From contig JADHWN010000021.1 of the NCBI GenBank assembly GCA_016783455.1, positions 1 through 32,826 of the forward strand: a stretch of DNA of 32,826 nt. Reading direction: 5' to 3'. Under the pieces are notes generated by a model. That model made no database searches. It was given only the letters and a program-made list of their open reading frames with translations, and was not told where the DNA came from. Of the stretch, positions 1 to 7,351 are shown piece after piece. The stretch comes from Candidatus Bathyarchaeota archaeon (GTDB lineage Archaea > Thermoproteota > Bathyarchaeia > TCS64). Every line of letters starts with the position of its first letter. Position 1 is the first letter of the stretch. The position numbers and the translations under genes are program-made.

Positions 1-893
1 TATTACCTGGGCCAGCATCCAGAGAACTGGGGGAACGGATCGCAGAAGGTTTAGACACTGTTCCCCGGCCGGTTGACTACCGGGTTTTTCCTGACGGGGA
101 GAGCTACATCAAGATTTTCCCTGATCTCAAGGGCGAAACCGTTGTCATCGTGCAGACCACAGCGCCATCGCAGGATCAGAGGCTAATTCAGCTTTTCATG
201 ATGGTGCGGACGGTGAAGGAGCTGGGAGCAGCCAGGGTGATCTGCGTCGTGCCCTACCTCGCCTACTCCAGGCAGGATAAGCGGTTCCTGGATGGGGAGA
301 CTTGCAGCCTAGATCTTGTCATCAAGATGATGTCGGATTTAGGAGTTGACGACCTGATTGTGGCTGACGCCCATAGCAAAGCCTCTTTGGACAGGGCCAA
401 CTCAGAATACATGATCAGGGTTCACAACATATCTGGAGTCCCCCTGTTAGCCGAATACCTGAAGGATAACAGATTCGACGGTGCCTACAGCCTGTCACCT
501 GACGAAGGGGCCATCCACCTAGCCCAGGCTGCGGATGTTGTACTCGGTGGAGGGTACGGTTTCTTCGAGAAGGTGAGGGATCTTAGGACGGGGGAGATCG
601 AGATGAAGGTGAAGGACCTCGATATCTCCGGGAGAAAGGCCGTGGTCTTCGACGACATCATTAGTAGCGGTGGGACTATGGCTCGGGCCATCGAGGGTCT
701 GAAGAGTCAGGGGGCTGAGAAGGTGGCGGCAGCCTGCACTCATGCACTCTTCATGGGCAAAGCAGGGGATAGGATCAGGGAGGCTGGAGCAGACATCGTG
801 GTCTTCACGGACTCGGTGGAGACGAGTACGGAAGGCGTGTCGATAACTATCGCCCCACTTGTAGTAAGAGAGTTAAATAAACTGATTTTATAG
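1..893 (+). CDS. prs: Ribose-phosphate pyrophosphokinase (PRPP synthetase), 5' end cut by window edge
   Basis: Makes PRPP from ribose 5-phosphate and ATP, feeding nucleotide, histidine and tryptophan synthesis in the cytosol. The reading frame is open from base 3 and starts LPGPASRELGERIAEGL, which is the usual beginning of archaeal PRPP synthetases, so only about two or three residues are missing. The GTG at 150 is internal and not the start. Visible motifs are the ATP-loop segment SRQDKRFLDGET, the segment DAHSKASLDRA, and the PRPP-binding loop VVFDDIISSGGTMARAIE near the C-terminus. About 296 residues are visible, normal for the family. A short hairpin follows the stop codon. Family assignment is secure; only the exact start is unseen. 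Confidence 0.95.
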   Translation, partial: LPGPASRELGERIAEGLDTVPRPVDYRVFPDGESYIKIFPDLKGETVVIVQTTAPSQDQRLIQLFMMVRTVKELGAARVICVVPYLAYSRQDKRFLDGETCSLDLVIKMMSDLGVDDLIVADAHSKASLDRANSEYMIRVHNISGVPLLAEYLKDNRFDGAYSLSPDEGAIHLAQAADVVLGGGYGFFEKVRDLRTGEIEMKVKDLDISGRKAVVFDDIISSGGTMARAIEGLKSQGAEKVAAACTHALFMGKAGDRIREAGADIVVFTDSVETSTEGVSITIAPLVVRELNKLIL

Positions 894-899
894 CGAATT

Positions 900-926
900 A
901 GGCGTATCATGTATGAGATTACGCCT
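900..926 (+). terminator. Inverted repeat just after prs, possible 3' hairpin
   Basis: A perfect 7-bp stem (AGGCGTA at 900-906, TACGCCT at 920-926) lies 6 nt after the prs stop codon. The 13-nt loop has a weaker inner TCA/TGA pairing. No T-run follows it, so intrinsic termination is not clear; it may act as a transcript-end or stability hairpin. The repeat is seen directly; its role is inferred. Confidence 0.3.
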
Positions 927-978
927 CTACCGGAACCTATTTCATTCAGATATTAGCCATGATTAGTGGTCATCGGAA

Positions 979-1323
979 ATGTTGACTTCAAAAATAAAAG
1001 TGAAGGTGCAGTCCGTGAAGGCGGTCAGGGACGTCGAGGCTAGAGATGGTTTCCAGATCGACTTCGTTGAGGTCAGGTCTCGCCCTCCCATGATGACCAT
1101 GACGCCTACGGAGCTCCCCCAGGAGATAAGCCAGATGGTCGTCCAGATAACGAAAGGGGTCCAGAATATCATGCCCGGGGGAGATGCTAAGGAGTACGAA
1201 CTCCGGAAGCTGACCCTCATCTTGACGGCGGAGGAGCTTGAGGCCTTCAACCTGAAGCCCTATCCCAATCAGCTCTACGAGCTCACTATCTCCAACGCCT
1301 CTTTCAGCTTCAAGGAGATATGA
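979..1323 (+). CDS. Small conserved-looking protein of unknown function (114 aa)
   Basis: I do not recognise this gene with confidence. The 114-residue product is soluble, rich in charged and beta-forming residues, and has no cysteines, membrane segment or catalytic motif that I can see. It starts at ATG 979 because a TAG lies in frame 15 nt upstream. Segments such as RDVEARDGFQIDFVEV and EEYEL-like KEYELRKLTLILTAEELEAF suggest a compact alpha/beta fold. Length and general character resemble the small arcadin-1 proteins of crenactin clusters, but no actin gene is nearby, so that is only a guess. It lies between prs and the thioredoxin gene on the same strand, with 48 nt to the latter. Confidence 0.65.
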   Translation: MLTSKIKVKVQSVKAVRDVEARDGFQIDFVEVRSRPPMMTMTPTELPQEISQMVVQITKGVQNIMPGGDAKEYELRKLTLILTAEELEAFNLKPYPNQLYELTISNASFSFKEI

Positions 1324-1339
1324 AAAACATCGGAAAGCA

Positions 1340-1346
1340 TTAAAAG
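1340..1346 (+). promoter_or_regulatory. TATA box for the thioredoxin operon
   Basis: TTAAAAG is centred 29 nt upstream of the GTG start at 1372, the spacing expected for a leaderless archaeal transcript. No strong Shine-Dalgarno sequence precedes that GTG, which agrees with leaderless initiation. Confidence 0.45.
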
Positions 1347-1371
1347 AAATTGCTCCGAGAGAAGTCTTGGA

Positions 1372-1752
1372 GTGTCTTCATTGTCCAAAGTTATCGAACT
1401 CCAAGCAGAAGCGTGGGATAAGGAAGTAAAAGCCGCCGTAGGGCCGGTAGTAGTAGACTTCTGGCATAACATGTGCGGCTGGTGTCTCAAATTGAACCCC
1501 ATATTCGAGCAGCTCCCGGAGCATTTGCAGGACGCAAAATATGCGAAGATGAACGTCCTCGATAGCACCGAGAACAGGAATCTGGCCATGGAGCATGGCG
1601 TAATGGGAACCCCCACGATAAAAGTGTTCTGCGAAGGAAGAGACATCGGAGAGATAGTCGGTTTCCGAGCTCTCGAAAAACTGGTAAGCGAGCTCAAGGA
1701 TATATTCGCCAGCAGGGAAGACTGCATAGCCCAAAGCACACCTCTAGAATAA
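1372..1752 (+). CDS. Thioredoxin-like protein with a CGWC active site
   Basis: A 126-residue thioredoxin fold protein that should reduce disulfides in the cytosol, drawing electrons from the reductase encoded just downstream. The redox motif is WHNMCGWCLKL with Cys35 and Cys38; the usual Pro of CGPC is Trp here. The cis-proline loop is present as GVMGTPTIKVF. It has no signal peptide. The start is GTG 1372; a TTG at 1381 in the same frame would shorten it by three residues. The next gene begins 22 nt after the stop, so the two are very likely cotranscribed. Trp between the cysteines should shift redox potential, so it could be a protein disulfide reductase with a special partner rather than a general thioredoxin. 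Confidence 0.88.
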   Translation: MSSLSKVIELQAEAWDKEVKAAVGPVVVDFWHNMCGWCLKLNPIFEQLPEHLQDAKYAKMNVLDSTENRNLAMEHGVMGTPTIKVFCEGRDIGEIVGFRALEKLVSELKDIFASREDCIAQSTPLE

Positions 1753-1774
1753 CCACTCATTCAAGGGGATCATC

Positions 1775-2689
1775 CTGTACGACGTCATCATCATAGGGGC
1801 CGGTCCAGCAGGGCTGACAGCCGCCATATACACCTCCAGGGCGAAGCTCAGCACCCTCGTTCTCTCGGGCCAGATGGTGGGGGGACAGATAGCTCTGACA
1901 TATCAGGTCGACAACTATCCCGGTTTCCCTGACGGCATTACCGGTCCGGAACTCGTTGATCTAATGAAGAGGCAAGCAGAGGGCTTCGGGGCGGAATTCC
2001 TCGAGGAGGAGGCGACAGGCGTGATCCTTGGTTCCACGCCATTCGGAGTCTTAGTCGACGAAACCGAGTATCAAGGACGTTCCGTGATCATAGCCACGGG
2101 ATCCAAGAACCGAAGTTTGGGTTTGGAGTCGGAGGAGCGCCTCATGGGGAGAGGCGTGTTCGTATGCGCAACCTGTGATGCTCTTCTATACGAGGGGAAA
2201 AGAGTCGTCGTCGTCGGGGGAGGAGACTCAGCAGTCCAGGAAGCCCTGGACCTAACAAGGTTCGCCAAGGAGGTCTACCTAGTCCACAGAAGAGATAGGC
2301 TCAGCGCCTGTAAGTGCCTGACTGATCGGGCCAGTCAAGACGAGAAGATCAAGTTCATATGGAACACGACCGTCACGGAGATCCTTGGAGAGAAAAAGGT
2401 CGAAGGAGTTAGACTGAGTAACCAGGAAACCGGTAACGTCTGGACATTGGAATGCGATGGTGTCCTCCTCGCCATCGGGTGGATACCAAACACGGAGATA
2501 TTCAGAGGGCAACTCGATGTGGACGAGCGAGGTTACATAACCTCGACAAACGGGGTAGATACGAGCAGGGCCGGTGTCTACGTCTGCGGTGACTTGAACG
2601 ATCGCAGGTACAGGCAGGTCGTCACAGCATGCGGGAGTGGGTGCATGGCCGCTCTGGAAGTCGAGCGTTACCTAGCTGAGAAGGGCTAG
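1775..2689 (+). CDS. trxB: Thioredoxin reductase, apparently starting at CTG
   Basis: FAD-dependent reductase that passes electrons from a pyridine nucleotide to thioredoxin. The N-terminal FAD motif is VIIIGAGPAGLTAAIYTSRA, the redox centre is CATC (Cys131 and Cys134 in this numbering), and the second Rossmann motif is VVVVGGGDSAVQEAL. HRRDRL downstream suggests NADPH preference. The first ordinary start codon is ATG 1874, but that would remove the FAD motif. Going upstream in frame to the TAG at 1745 there is no ATG, GTG or TTG. CTG 1775 gives 304 residues, the family length, and sits 6 nt after an AAGGGG ribosome-binding site (1763-1768); ATC at 1772 or 1769 is the other option. It follows the thioredoxin gene by 22 nt. 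Confidence 0.92.
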   Translation: MYDVIIIGAGPAGLTAAIYTSRAKLSTLVLSGQMVGGQIALTYQVDNYPGFPDGITGPELVDLMKRQAEGFGAEFLEEEATGVILGSTPFGVLVDETEYQGRSVIIATGSKNRSLGLESEERLMGRGVFVCATCDALLYEGKRVVVVGGGDSAVQEALDLTRFAKEVYLVHRRDRLSACKCLTDRASQDEKIKFIWNTTVTEILGEKKVEGVRLSNQETGNVWTLECDGVLLAIGWIPNTEIFRGQLDVDERGYITSTNGVDTSRAGVYVCGDLNDRRYRQVVTACGSGCMAALEVERYLAEKG

Positions 2690-2779
2690 CGCCTCTTGAG
2701 AGCAGGAGGGTAACATGTTTAATTTAGCCCTGCTTAATCAGTAGATAGCTTCGTGGACCGTTACTAGAGGGGCTTCTGA

Positions 2780-3679
2780 TTGAAGATTATCTTCCTTGGG
2801 ACGAGCGGGAGCATGCCCACTCAGAGTAGGGGCTCCTCATCAATAGCGATAAGGAGGAAAGGCGAGGTCATCCTCCTGGACTGCGGGGAGGGCACCCAGC
2901 GTAGGATGGTGGAGGCGCGCCTAGGCTTCAGGCGCCGTATGAAGGTCTTCATATCTCACCTCCATGGAGACCACGTTCTCGGTTTACCTGGTCTATTGCA
3001 GACTATGACCTTGTTGAAGAGGGAACGTCCCCTAGAAATCTATGGCCCTCAGGGGCTCGCAGGTTTCATCGATGCTTTCAGCTCAACCTTGGGGGGTCCC
3101 GGGTTCCCCACCGCAGTTCATGAGATCATATCAGAGGGGGTCATCTTAGAGGCCCATGAATACGAAGTACGGGCGATTCAGGCAGATCATGACGGCCCAT
3201 CCTGGTCGTACGTTATTGAGGAGAAGCCACGCCCCGGAAGATTCCACCCAGATAGAGCCCTTTCTCTGGGCATACCTGAGGGGCCTCTCTGGAAGAGGCT
3301 TCAGCTCGGTGAAGATGTAGAGAATAGCGACGGGGCACTCGTGAGATCCGACGAAGTAGTAGACACGCCAATCAAGGGCCTGAAGGTCGCGTACAGCGGT
3401 GACACGAGACCCTCAGAGGCCTTCATGGCTGCCTCGGAGAGGGCGGATGTCCTGATTTATGAAGCCACATTCGACAGCTCTCTAATTGAGAAAGCAGAGG
3501 AGAACGGTCACTCAACGGCGGCCCAAGCCGCCCAGATAGCTAAATCAGCTGACGTCGACCTGCTACTCCTCACGCACATCAGCTCCCGATATCCCGACCC
3601 CACATTGCTGCTGGAGGAGGCGAAAAATATCTTTCCCAACACGAAGATAGCTCAAGACCTCATGGAGCTCGATGTTTGA
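2780..3679 (+). CDS. rnz: tRNase Z (ribonuclease Z), metallo-beta-lactamase fold
   Basis: Endonuclease that removes 3' trailers from precursor tRNAs, in the cytosol. The sequence opens MKIIFLGTSGSMPT and carries the zinc motif SHLHGDHVLGLPGLL, further metal ligands in YSGDTRPSE and a late LLLTHISSRY. The element ENGHSTAAQAAQIA is also typical of the short form. Its 299 residues fit the short (bacterial/archaeal) tRNase Z class. The start is TTG 2780; AGAGGGG about 7 nt upstream serves as ribosome-binding site. It stands alone with 90 nt before it. It matters for this window because the tRNA-Tyr gene here encodes CCA, which can affect tRNase Z processing. Confidence 0.93.
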   Translation: MKIIFLGTSGSMPTQSRGSSSIAIRRKGEVILLDCGEGTQRRMVEARLGFRRRMKVFISHLHGDHVLGLPGLLQTMTLLKRERPLEIYGPQGLAGFIDAFSSTLGGPGFPTAVHEIISEGVILEAHEYEVRAIQADHDGPSWSYVIEEKPRPGRFHPDRALSLGIPEGPLWKRLQLGEDVENSDGALVRSDEVVDTPIKGLKVAYSGDTRPSEAFMAASERADVLIYEATFDSSLIEKAEENGHSTAAQAAQIAKSADVDLLLLTHISSRYPDPTLLLEEAKNIFPNTKIAQDLMELDV

Positions 3680-3723
3680 GTTCGTAAGATTCTAGAAACA
3701 CTGACTTCGTTTGCCAGTAAATC

Positions 3724-3730
3724 CTTTTAT
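3724..3730 (+). promoter_or_regulatory. Probable TATA box for the flavodiiron gene
   Basis: CTTTTAT lies about 37 nt before the ATG at 3764 in an otherwise AT-rich gap after rnz. This would give a leader of roughly 10 nt. The assignment rests only on position and composition. Confidence 0.3.
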
Positions 3731-3763
3731 TACATCCTTACGGAAACGTCAGTGTCGTGATCG

Positions 3764-4942
3764 ATGATGATTAAAATGAAGCCAGGAGTCTACTGGGTTG
3801 GCGCTATCGACTGGAATATTCGCAACTTCCATGGCTACATCACTCATAGGGGAACCACCTACAACGCGTACCTAGTGGTAGACGAGAAGATCGCCCTCGT
3901 TGACACCGTGAAGGAGCACTTCTACCCGGAGATGATGAAGCGGATTCGCGAGATCGTCGATCCCCAGGATATCGACTATCTGATATCCAACCACACCGAG
4001 CCGGATCACTCAGGATCGATTACGAAGTTCATGGAGGAGGTCGAGGGAGTTGAGCTCATAGCCTCCCCTCTTGGGACACAAGGTCTCAGGAGATACTACG
4101 GCGACGACATGAAGATTACCTCCATCAAGGATAAGCCGACCATCAGCCTGGGAAAGAAGACCCTGCACTTCGCCGCAATACCCATGGTTCACTGGCCGGA
4201 CTCCATGGTCACATACATCCCCGAGGACAAGCTCCTACTCCCCAACGATGCTTTTGGCCAGCACCTGGCCTCCTCGAAGAGGTTCGACGACGAGGTTGAT
4301 ACCGCGGTTCTAATGCAGGAGGCCGAGACCTACTACGCCAACATCGTCATGCCCCTTTGGATGAGCGTGAACAGGGCATTCAAGGCGCTTGAGGGCCTTG
4401 AGATAGACATGATCGGCCCCAGCCACGGCATCATCTGGAGGGGTAACCCAGGGATGATCCTCGAGGCCTACCAGCGATGGGTTCAGGGCGAGAGCAAGCC
4501 GAGGGCCGTGATTGTGTATGACACCATGTGGGGGAGCACTGAGAAGGTGGCGAACGCCCTTTTCGGGGGATTGGCAAGTGAAGGAGTGGAGGTAAAGATC
4601 CACAAGCTAGGCTCGTCCCACAATAGCGACGTCATTGCGGATATCCTTGAAGCGAAAGCGGTTCTCGTCGGCACACCTACGCTCAACAATGGACTGTTCC
4701 CCACAGTCGCCTCATTCCTAGCGTACATGAAAGGTCTGAAGCCAAAGAACAAGATAGGCGCTGTCTTCGGCTCGTTTGGCTGGGGAGGCGGAGCAAAGAG
4801 GGCGGCCGAGGAGGAGATGAAGGCCGCGGGGATAGACCTTGTGGAGAGTGAGCTCGACTTCAGGTTCAGGCCTACCGAGGAAGAGCTTGAGAAGGCAGTC
4901 CAGTTCGGCGTGGAGCTCGCTAAGAGGATACTTTCCTCTTAA
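3764..4942 (+). CDS. fprA: Flavodiiron protein (FprA, F420H2 oxidase-like)
   Basis: Cytosolic flavodiiron enzyme that reduces oxygen to water (or NO to nitrous oxide) and so protects anaerobes; archaeal FprA takes electrons from coenzyme F420H2. The N-terminal metallo-beta-lactamase-like half has the diiron ligands in SNHTEPDHSGS, then HWPDSM, LLPNDAFGQHL and GPSHGIIWRG. The C-terminal flavodoxin half (from about residue 250) begins AVIVYDTMWGSTEKVA, the FMN phosphate loop, and has GTPTLNNG and GSFGWGGGA. At 392 residues it has the two-domain core without extra rubredoxin or reductase modules. An ATG-ATG pair begins the gene; I use the first. It is followed directly by a T-run. The electron donor is inferred from archaeal homologues. 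Confidence 0.95.
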   Translation: MMIKMKPGVYWVGAIDWNIRNFHGYITHRGTTYNAYLVVDEKIALVDTVKEHFYPEMMKRIREIVDPQDIDYLISNHTEPDHSGSITKFMEEVEGVELIASPLGTQGLRRYYGDDMKITSIKDKPTISLGKKTLHFAAIPMVHWPDSMVTYIPEDKLLLPNDAFGQHLASSKRFDDEVDTAVLMQEAETYYANIVMPLWMSVNRAFKALEGLEIDMIGPSHGIIWRGNPGMILEAYQRWVQGESKPRAVIVYDTMWGSTEKVANALFGGLASEGVEVKIHKLGSSHNSDVIADILEAKAVLVGTPTLNNGLFPTVASFLAYMKGLKPKNKIGAVFGSFGWGGGAKRAAEEEMKAAGIDLVESELDFRFRPTEEELEKAVQFGVELAKRILSS

Positions 4943-4950
4943 TTTTTTTT
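4943..4950 (+). terminator. Oligo-T terminator after fprA
   Basis: The fprA stop codon is followed immediately by AATTTTTTTT. Archaeal polymerase terminates at such T-runs without needing a hairpin. It lies at the meeting point of fprA and the convergent membrane-protein gene. Confidence 0.5.
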
Positions 4951-5545
4951 ACATCAGGGGGAACAGGAAGTTCACGTAGAAGACCATCTGGAACCAGGTT
5001 AGTAGCCCGCTGAGTATGGCTCCTGCTGCCACTTGGCGCTTGCTGTGGGCCTTGAGCTCCACCCTCGCCCATGCGACCGGGAACAGGATGAAGAACAGAG
5101 GTATCATCTTCGCGCCCAGCTGGAAGACGAGGGCGGTGATGGGGCCGCTGACACCGACCGCGTGGATGCTGATCTTCCATCGGAGGGTAATGGTGAGCAT
5201 GATTACGGCGTTGCCGAAGTAGCAAGCCATGAGGGCGGTCACCGCGAGTGGCGCGTTGAGGTAGAGTAGGACGGTCACTCCTAAGAGGTATGATGCCATG
5301 GCCCAGAGGAAGGGCTCGGTCCGGGTCTCCCTGACGGAGGCGTAGATGTCGGGGATTATGCCTCTTCTGACGAGGTAGTACGTCGACGAGAGGGGCAGAA
5401 TGGCACCGAATATCGTGGTTATAAGTATCAGAGTGGTTGCATTTGGGGGTTGCTGAGAGAGTATCAGGGGTATGAACGTGAGTATGGCTATAAGGGGCGC
5501 ATTGAGGGCTGCAGAGATTACTGTAGCCAGCTTCTTTCTGTCCAT
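4949..5545 (-). CDS. Multipass membrane protein, possibly PAP2-phosphatase related
   Basis: About 198 residues with roughly six hydrophobic segments, so an integral membrane protein. The later half has IHAVGVSGPITAL and ARVELKAHSKRQVAAGA, which recall the SGH and SRxxxxxH motifs of PAP2-type lipid phosphatases. The resemblance is partial: the first motif reads SIHA, and the usual acidic residue after the second histidine is Gln. A phosphatase acting on polyprenyl or phospholipid phosphates is therefore possible but weak. I chose ATG 5545 instead of GTG 5551 because an AAGGGG ribosome-binding site sits 5 nt before the ATG and overlaps the GTG. The Fe-S operon lies 35 nt upstream on the same strand, so read-through is likely. 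Confidence 0.75.
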   Translation of the reverse strand: MDRKKLATVISAALNAPLIAILTFIPLILSQQPPNATTLILITTIFGAILPLSSTYYLVRRGIIPDIYASVRETRTEPFLWAMASYLLGVTVLLYLNAPLAVTALMACYFGNAVIMLTITLRWKISIHAVGVSGPITALVFQLGAKMIPLFFILFPVAWARVELKAHSKRQVAAGAILSGLLTWFQMVFYVNFLFPLM

Positions 5546-5580
5546 AAGCACCCCTTTCTTTAATTGTATCCTAGTTCGGT

Positions 5581-5727
5581 CTACTCATTTTTAACCTTTT
5601 TTGCCTGAGTCTCGCAGCAGTAGACGGTCGTCTTGTCTCCCTCTACCTTTTTCACAATGGCGAAGATGCAGTCACCTGCATCCTGCTGCTTCTTGCACAT
5701 GGGACATTGCACGATTTCCTTAGTCAT
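5581..5727 (-). CDS. 48-residue cysteine-rich protein at the end of the Fe-S operon
   Basis: A short gene that length filters would miss. The product starts MTKEIVQCPMCKKQQDAGDC and continues with a lysine-rich stretch to TTVYCCETQAKK. Cysteines are C8, C11, C20 and the pair C37-C38, so C8/C11 plus C37/C38 could form a small zinc ribbon or an iron/Fe-S site. It begins 2 nt after the iscU stop codon and is therefore almost certainly translated from the same mRNA. I do not recognise a named family. Its position suggests a role in cluster assembly, as a sulfur or iron carrier or as a small regulator, but that is inference only. The alternative, a chance frame, is unlikely given its spacing and paired cysteines. 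Confidence 0.75.
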   Translation of the reverse strand: MTKEIVQCPMCKKQQDAGDCIFAIVKKVEGDKTTVYCCETQAKKVKNE

Positions 5728-5729
5728 TT

Positions 5730-6107
5730 TCAGGCTTCTCCCTTCTTCTTCCGGTAGTCCTTGACGGCTTCGTGGAGGGCGTCCGCCGCCAGGTTGGAGC
5801 AGTGCATCTTCACGGGGGGGAGCCCGCCGAGTTCATCAGCCACGTCCTGCCGGGTAATCTTCATCGCCTCATCCAGGGTCTTCCCCTTAGCGAGTTCCGT
5901 GGTCATGCTCGTGGTGGCGATCGCGGCCCCGCATCCAAATGTCTTGAACTTGACGTCGTCGATGCGGTCGTCCTTCACCTTGATGTAGATGGACATCATG
6001 TCGCCACATACGGGGTTGCCCACGGTTCCGACGCCGTCTGCGTCCTCGATCTCCCCCACGTTGCGGGGGTTCTTGAAGTGATCCAGCACCTTCTCAGAGT
6101 ACATCAC
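5730..6107 (-). CDS. iscU: Fe-S cluster scaffold protein IscU/NifU-N
   Basis: Scaffold on which [2Fe-2S] clusters are built and from which they are passed to target proteins. All three ligand cysteines are present: GNPVCGD (Cys34, with the conserved Asp36), FGCGAAIA (Cys59) and MHCSNLAADAL (Cys103). The sequence LPPVKMHCS contains the LPPVK element which in bacterial IscU is the HscA chaperone docking site; no chaperone gene is visible here. The length of 125 residues is normal for IscU. The start is GTG 6107, overlapping the iscS stop as GTGA; an ATG follows at once. It lies in an operon after iscS and before a 48-residue cysteine protein. Confidence 0.95.
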   Translation of the reverse strand: MMYSEKVLDHFKNPRNVGEIEDADGVGTVGNPVCGDMMSIYIKVKDDRIDDVKFKTFGCGAAIATTSMTTELAKGKTLDEAMKITRQDVADELGGLPPVKMHCSNLAADALHEAVKDYRKKKGEA

Positions 6108-7267
6108 ATCAGCTCCTTCGGCGTGAGGGGCGACATCGCCCGCAGCCTCTTGACCACGCCGGGTAGGCTCTGTATCACGTATTCCACGTTTTCCTCCCTA
6201 TTACTCTTTCCTAACGTGAAGACCAGGGAGCCGTGGGCCTCCTCGTGCTTCAGGCCCAACGCCCTCAGCACGTGGGACGGCTCAAGTGTCTTGGCCACGC
6301 ACGCGGAGCCCGAGGACACGCTTATTCCCAGGTCGCTGAGGCTTAGGAGGATGGCCTCTCCCTCTATGTAGCTGAACCTGATATTGGCGTTGTTGGGGAG
6401 CCTCTCCGTGGGGTGGCCGTTCAGGTATGACTCTGGTATGGCCTTCAGGACTCCCTCTATCAGCTTGTCCCTAAGGACTGCTAACCGCTTCGCTTCCTCA
6501 CCCATCTCGTCTCCGATCAGCTCAGCGGCTTTACCCATGCCGACTATTCCCGGGATGTTCTCTGAGCCAGAGCGGAGGCCTCCCTCCTGTCCGCCTCCGA
6601 TCATGTGGGGCTTGAGCCTCAGCCCCTTCTTGACATAGACCGCTCCCACTCCTTTGGGACCGTAGATGTCGTTGGATGAGAGGGTCATGAAGTCGAAGCC
6701 CATCGAGACATCGAGGGGTATCTGTCCCACTGCCGCCGTCGCGTCCGTGTGGAATAGTGCACCGTGGTCGTGGGCTATCTTCGCGGCCTGCTCTATGGGT
6801 TGGACTGTGCCGATCTCACCGTTTGCAGCCATTATTGATACGAGCACCGTGTCGTCGTTTACGAGTTCTCTCAGCTGTTCCAGGTCGACGATTCCTTCGC
6901 TGTCGACGGGGGCGTTCTTGACCTCGTATCCCTGTCGGGTAAGCTCCTTGCTGATATTGATGACCGAGATGTGCTCTATCTCCGAGATCACCACTCTCGT
7001 ACCGCGTTTACGGTATCTCTGGGCGGCCCCGATTACGGCCAGGTTGTTGGACTCGGTAGCCCCCGATGTGAATACGATCTCCGAGTCCTGGGCTCCGATT
7101 AGGGAGGCGACCTGTCGTCGGGCCTCGTTCAGGGCCTTGAGTGCCTCGAACCCCTTTGAGTAGAATGAGGCGGGGTTTCCGTAGCTCTCGCTGAAGTGGG
7201 GCTTCATGGCCTCCAGCACCCGTAGGTCGACGGGGCGCGCTGCGGCGTGGTCCATGTAGGTCTCCAT
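6104..7267 (-). CDS. iscS: IscS/NifS-like protein lacking the PLP-binding lysine
   Basis: Fold type I aminotransferase-like protein of the cysteine desulfurase family, 387 residues, next to iscU. Conserved parts are YMDHAAARPV, FTSGATESNNLAV, HTDATAAVG, YGPKGVGA and the mobile loop SSGSACVAK with Cys323. However, the segment that is normally S-x-HK-x-YGPKG reads SSNDIYGPKG: Asn199-Asp200 replace His-Lys, so the Schiff-base lysine is absent. Other PLP-pocket positions also differ (ANGEIG for NNEIG, DATAAVG for DATQxVG). The Archaeoglobus fulgidus IscS is known to have Asp at this position and to lack ordinary desulfurase activity, yet it binds IscU and can lend its loop cysteine. The same is likely here: a partner for IscU using sulfide or another sulfur source. 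Overlaps iscU by 4 nt. Confidence 0.93.
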   Translation of the reverse strand: METYMDHAAARPVDLRVLEAMKPHFSESYGNPASFYSKGFEALKALNEARRQVASLIGAQDSEIVFTSGATESNNLAVIGAAQRYRKRGTRVVISEIEHISVINISKELTRQGYEVKNAPVDSEGIVDLEQLRELVNDDTVLVSIMAANGEIGTVQPIEQAAKIAHDHGALFHTDATAAVGQIPLDVSMGFDFMTLSSNDIYGPKGVGAVYVKKGLRLKPHMIGGGQEGGLRSGSENIPGIVGMGKAAELIGDEMGEEAKRLAVLRDKLIEGVLKAIPESYLNGHPTERLPNNANIRFSYIEGEAILLSLSDLGISVSSGSACVAKTLEPSHVLRALGLKHEEAHGSLVFTLGKSNREENVEYVIQSLPGVVKRLRAMSPLTPKELM

Positions 7268-7298
7268 TGGGTGTTCCTCTCGTTATGGAGGGCATGGG

Positions 7299-7308
7299 GT
7301 TTAAAAAA
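7299..7308 (-). promoter_or_regulatory. Probable TATA box for the iscS operon
   Basis: On the minus strand TTTTTTAAAC lies about 36 nt upstream of the iscS ATG. It is in an 84-bp gap shared with the divergent cupin-like gene, which has its own AT-rich element around 7314-7332. Confidence 0.4.
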
Positions 7309-7351
7309 TATTCATTATTATAGGTGATATATCGGGGTCTTGGGAGGTGCT

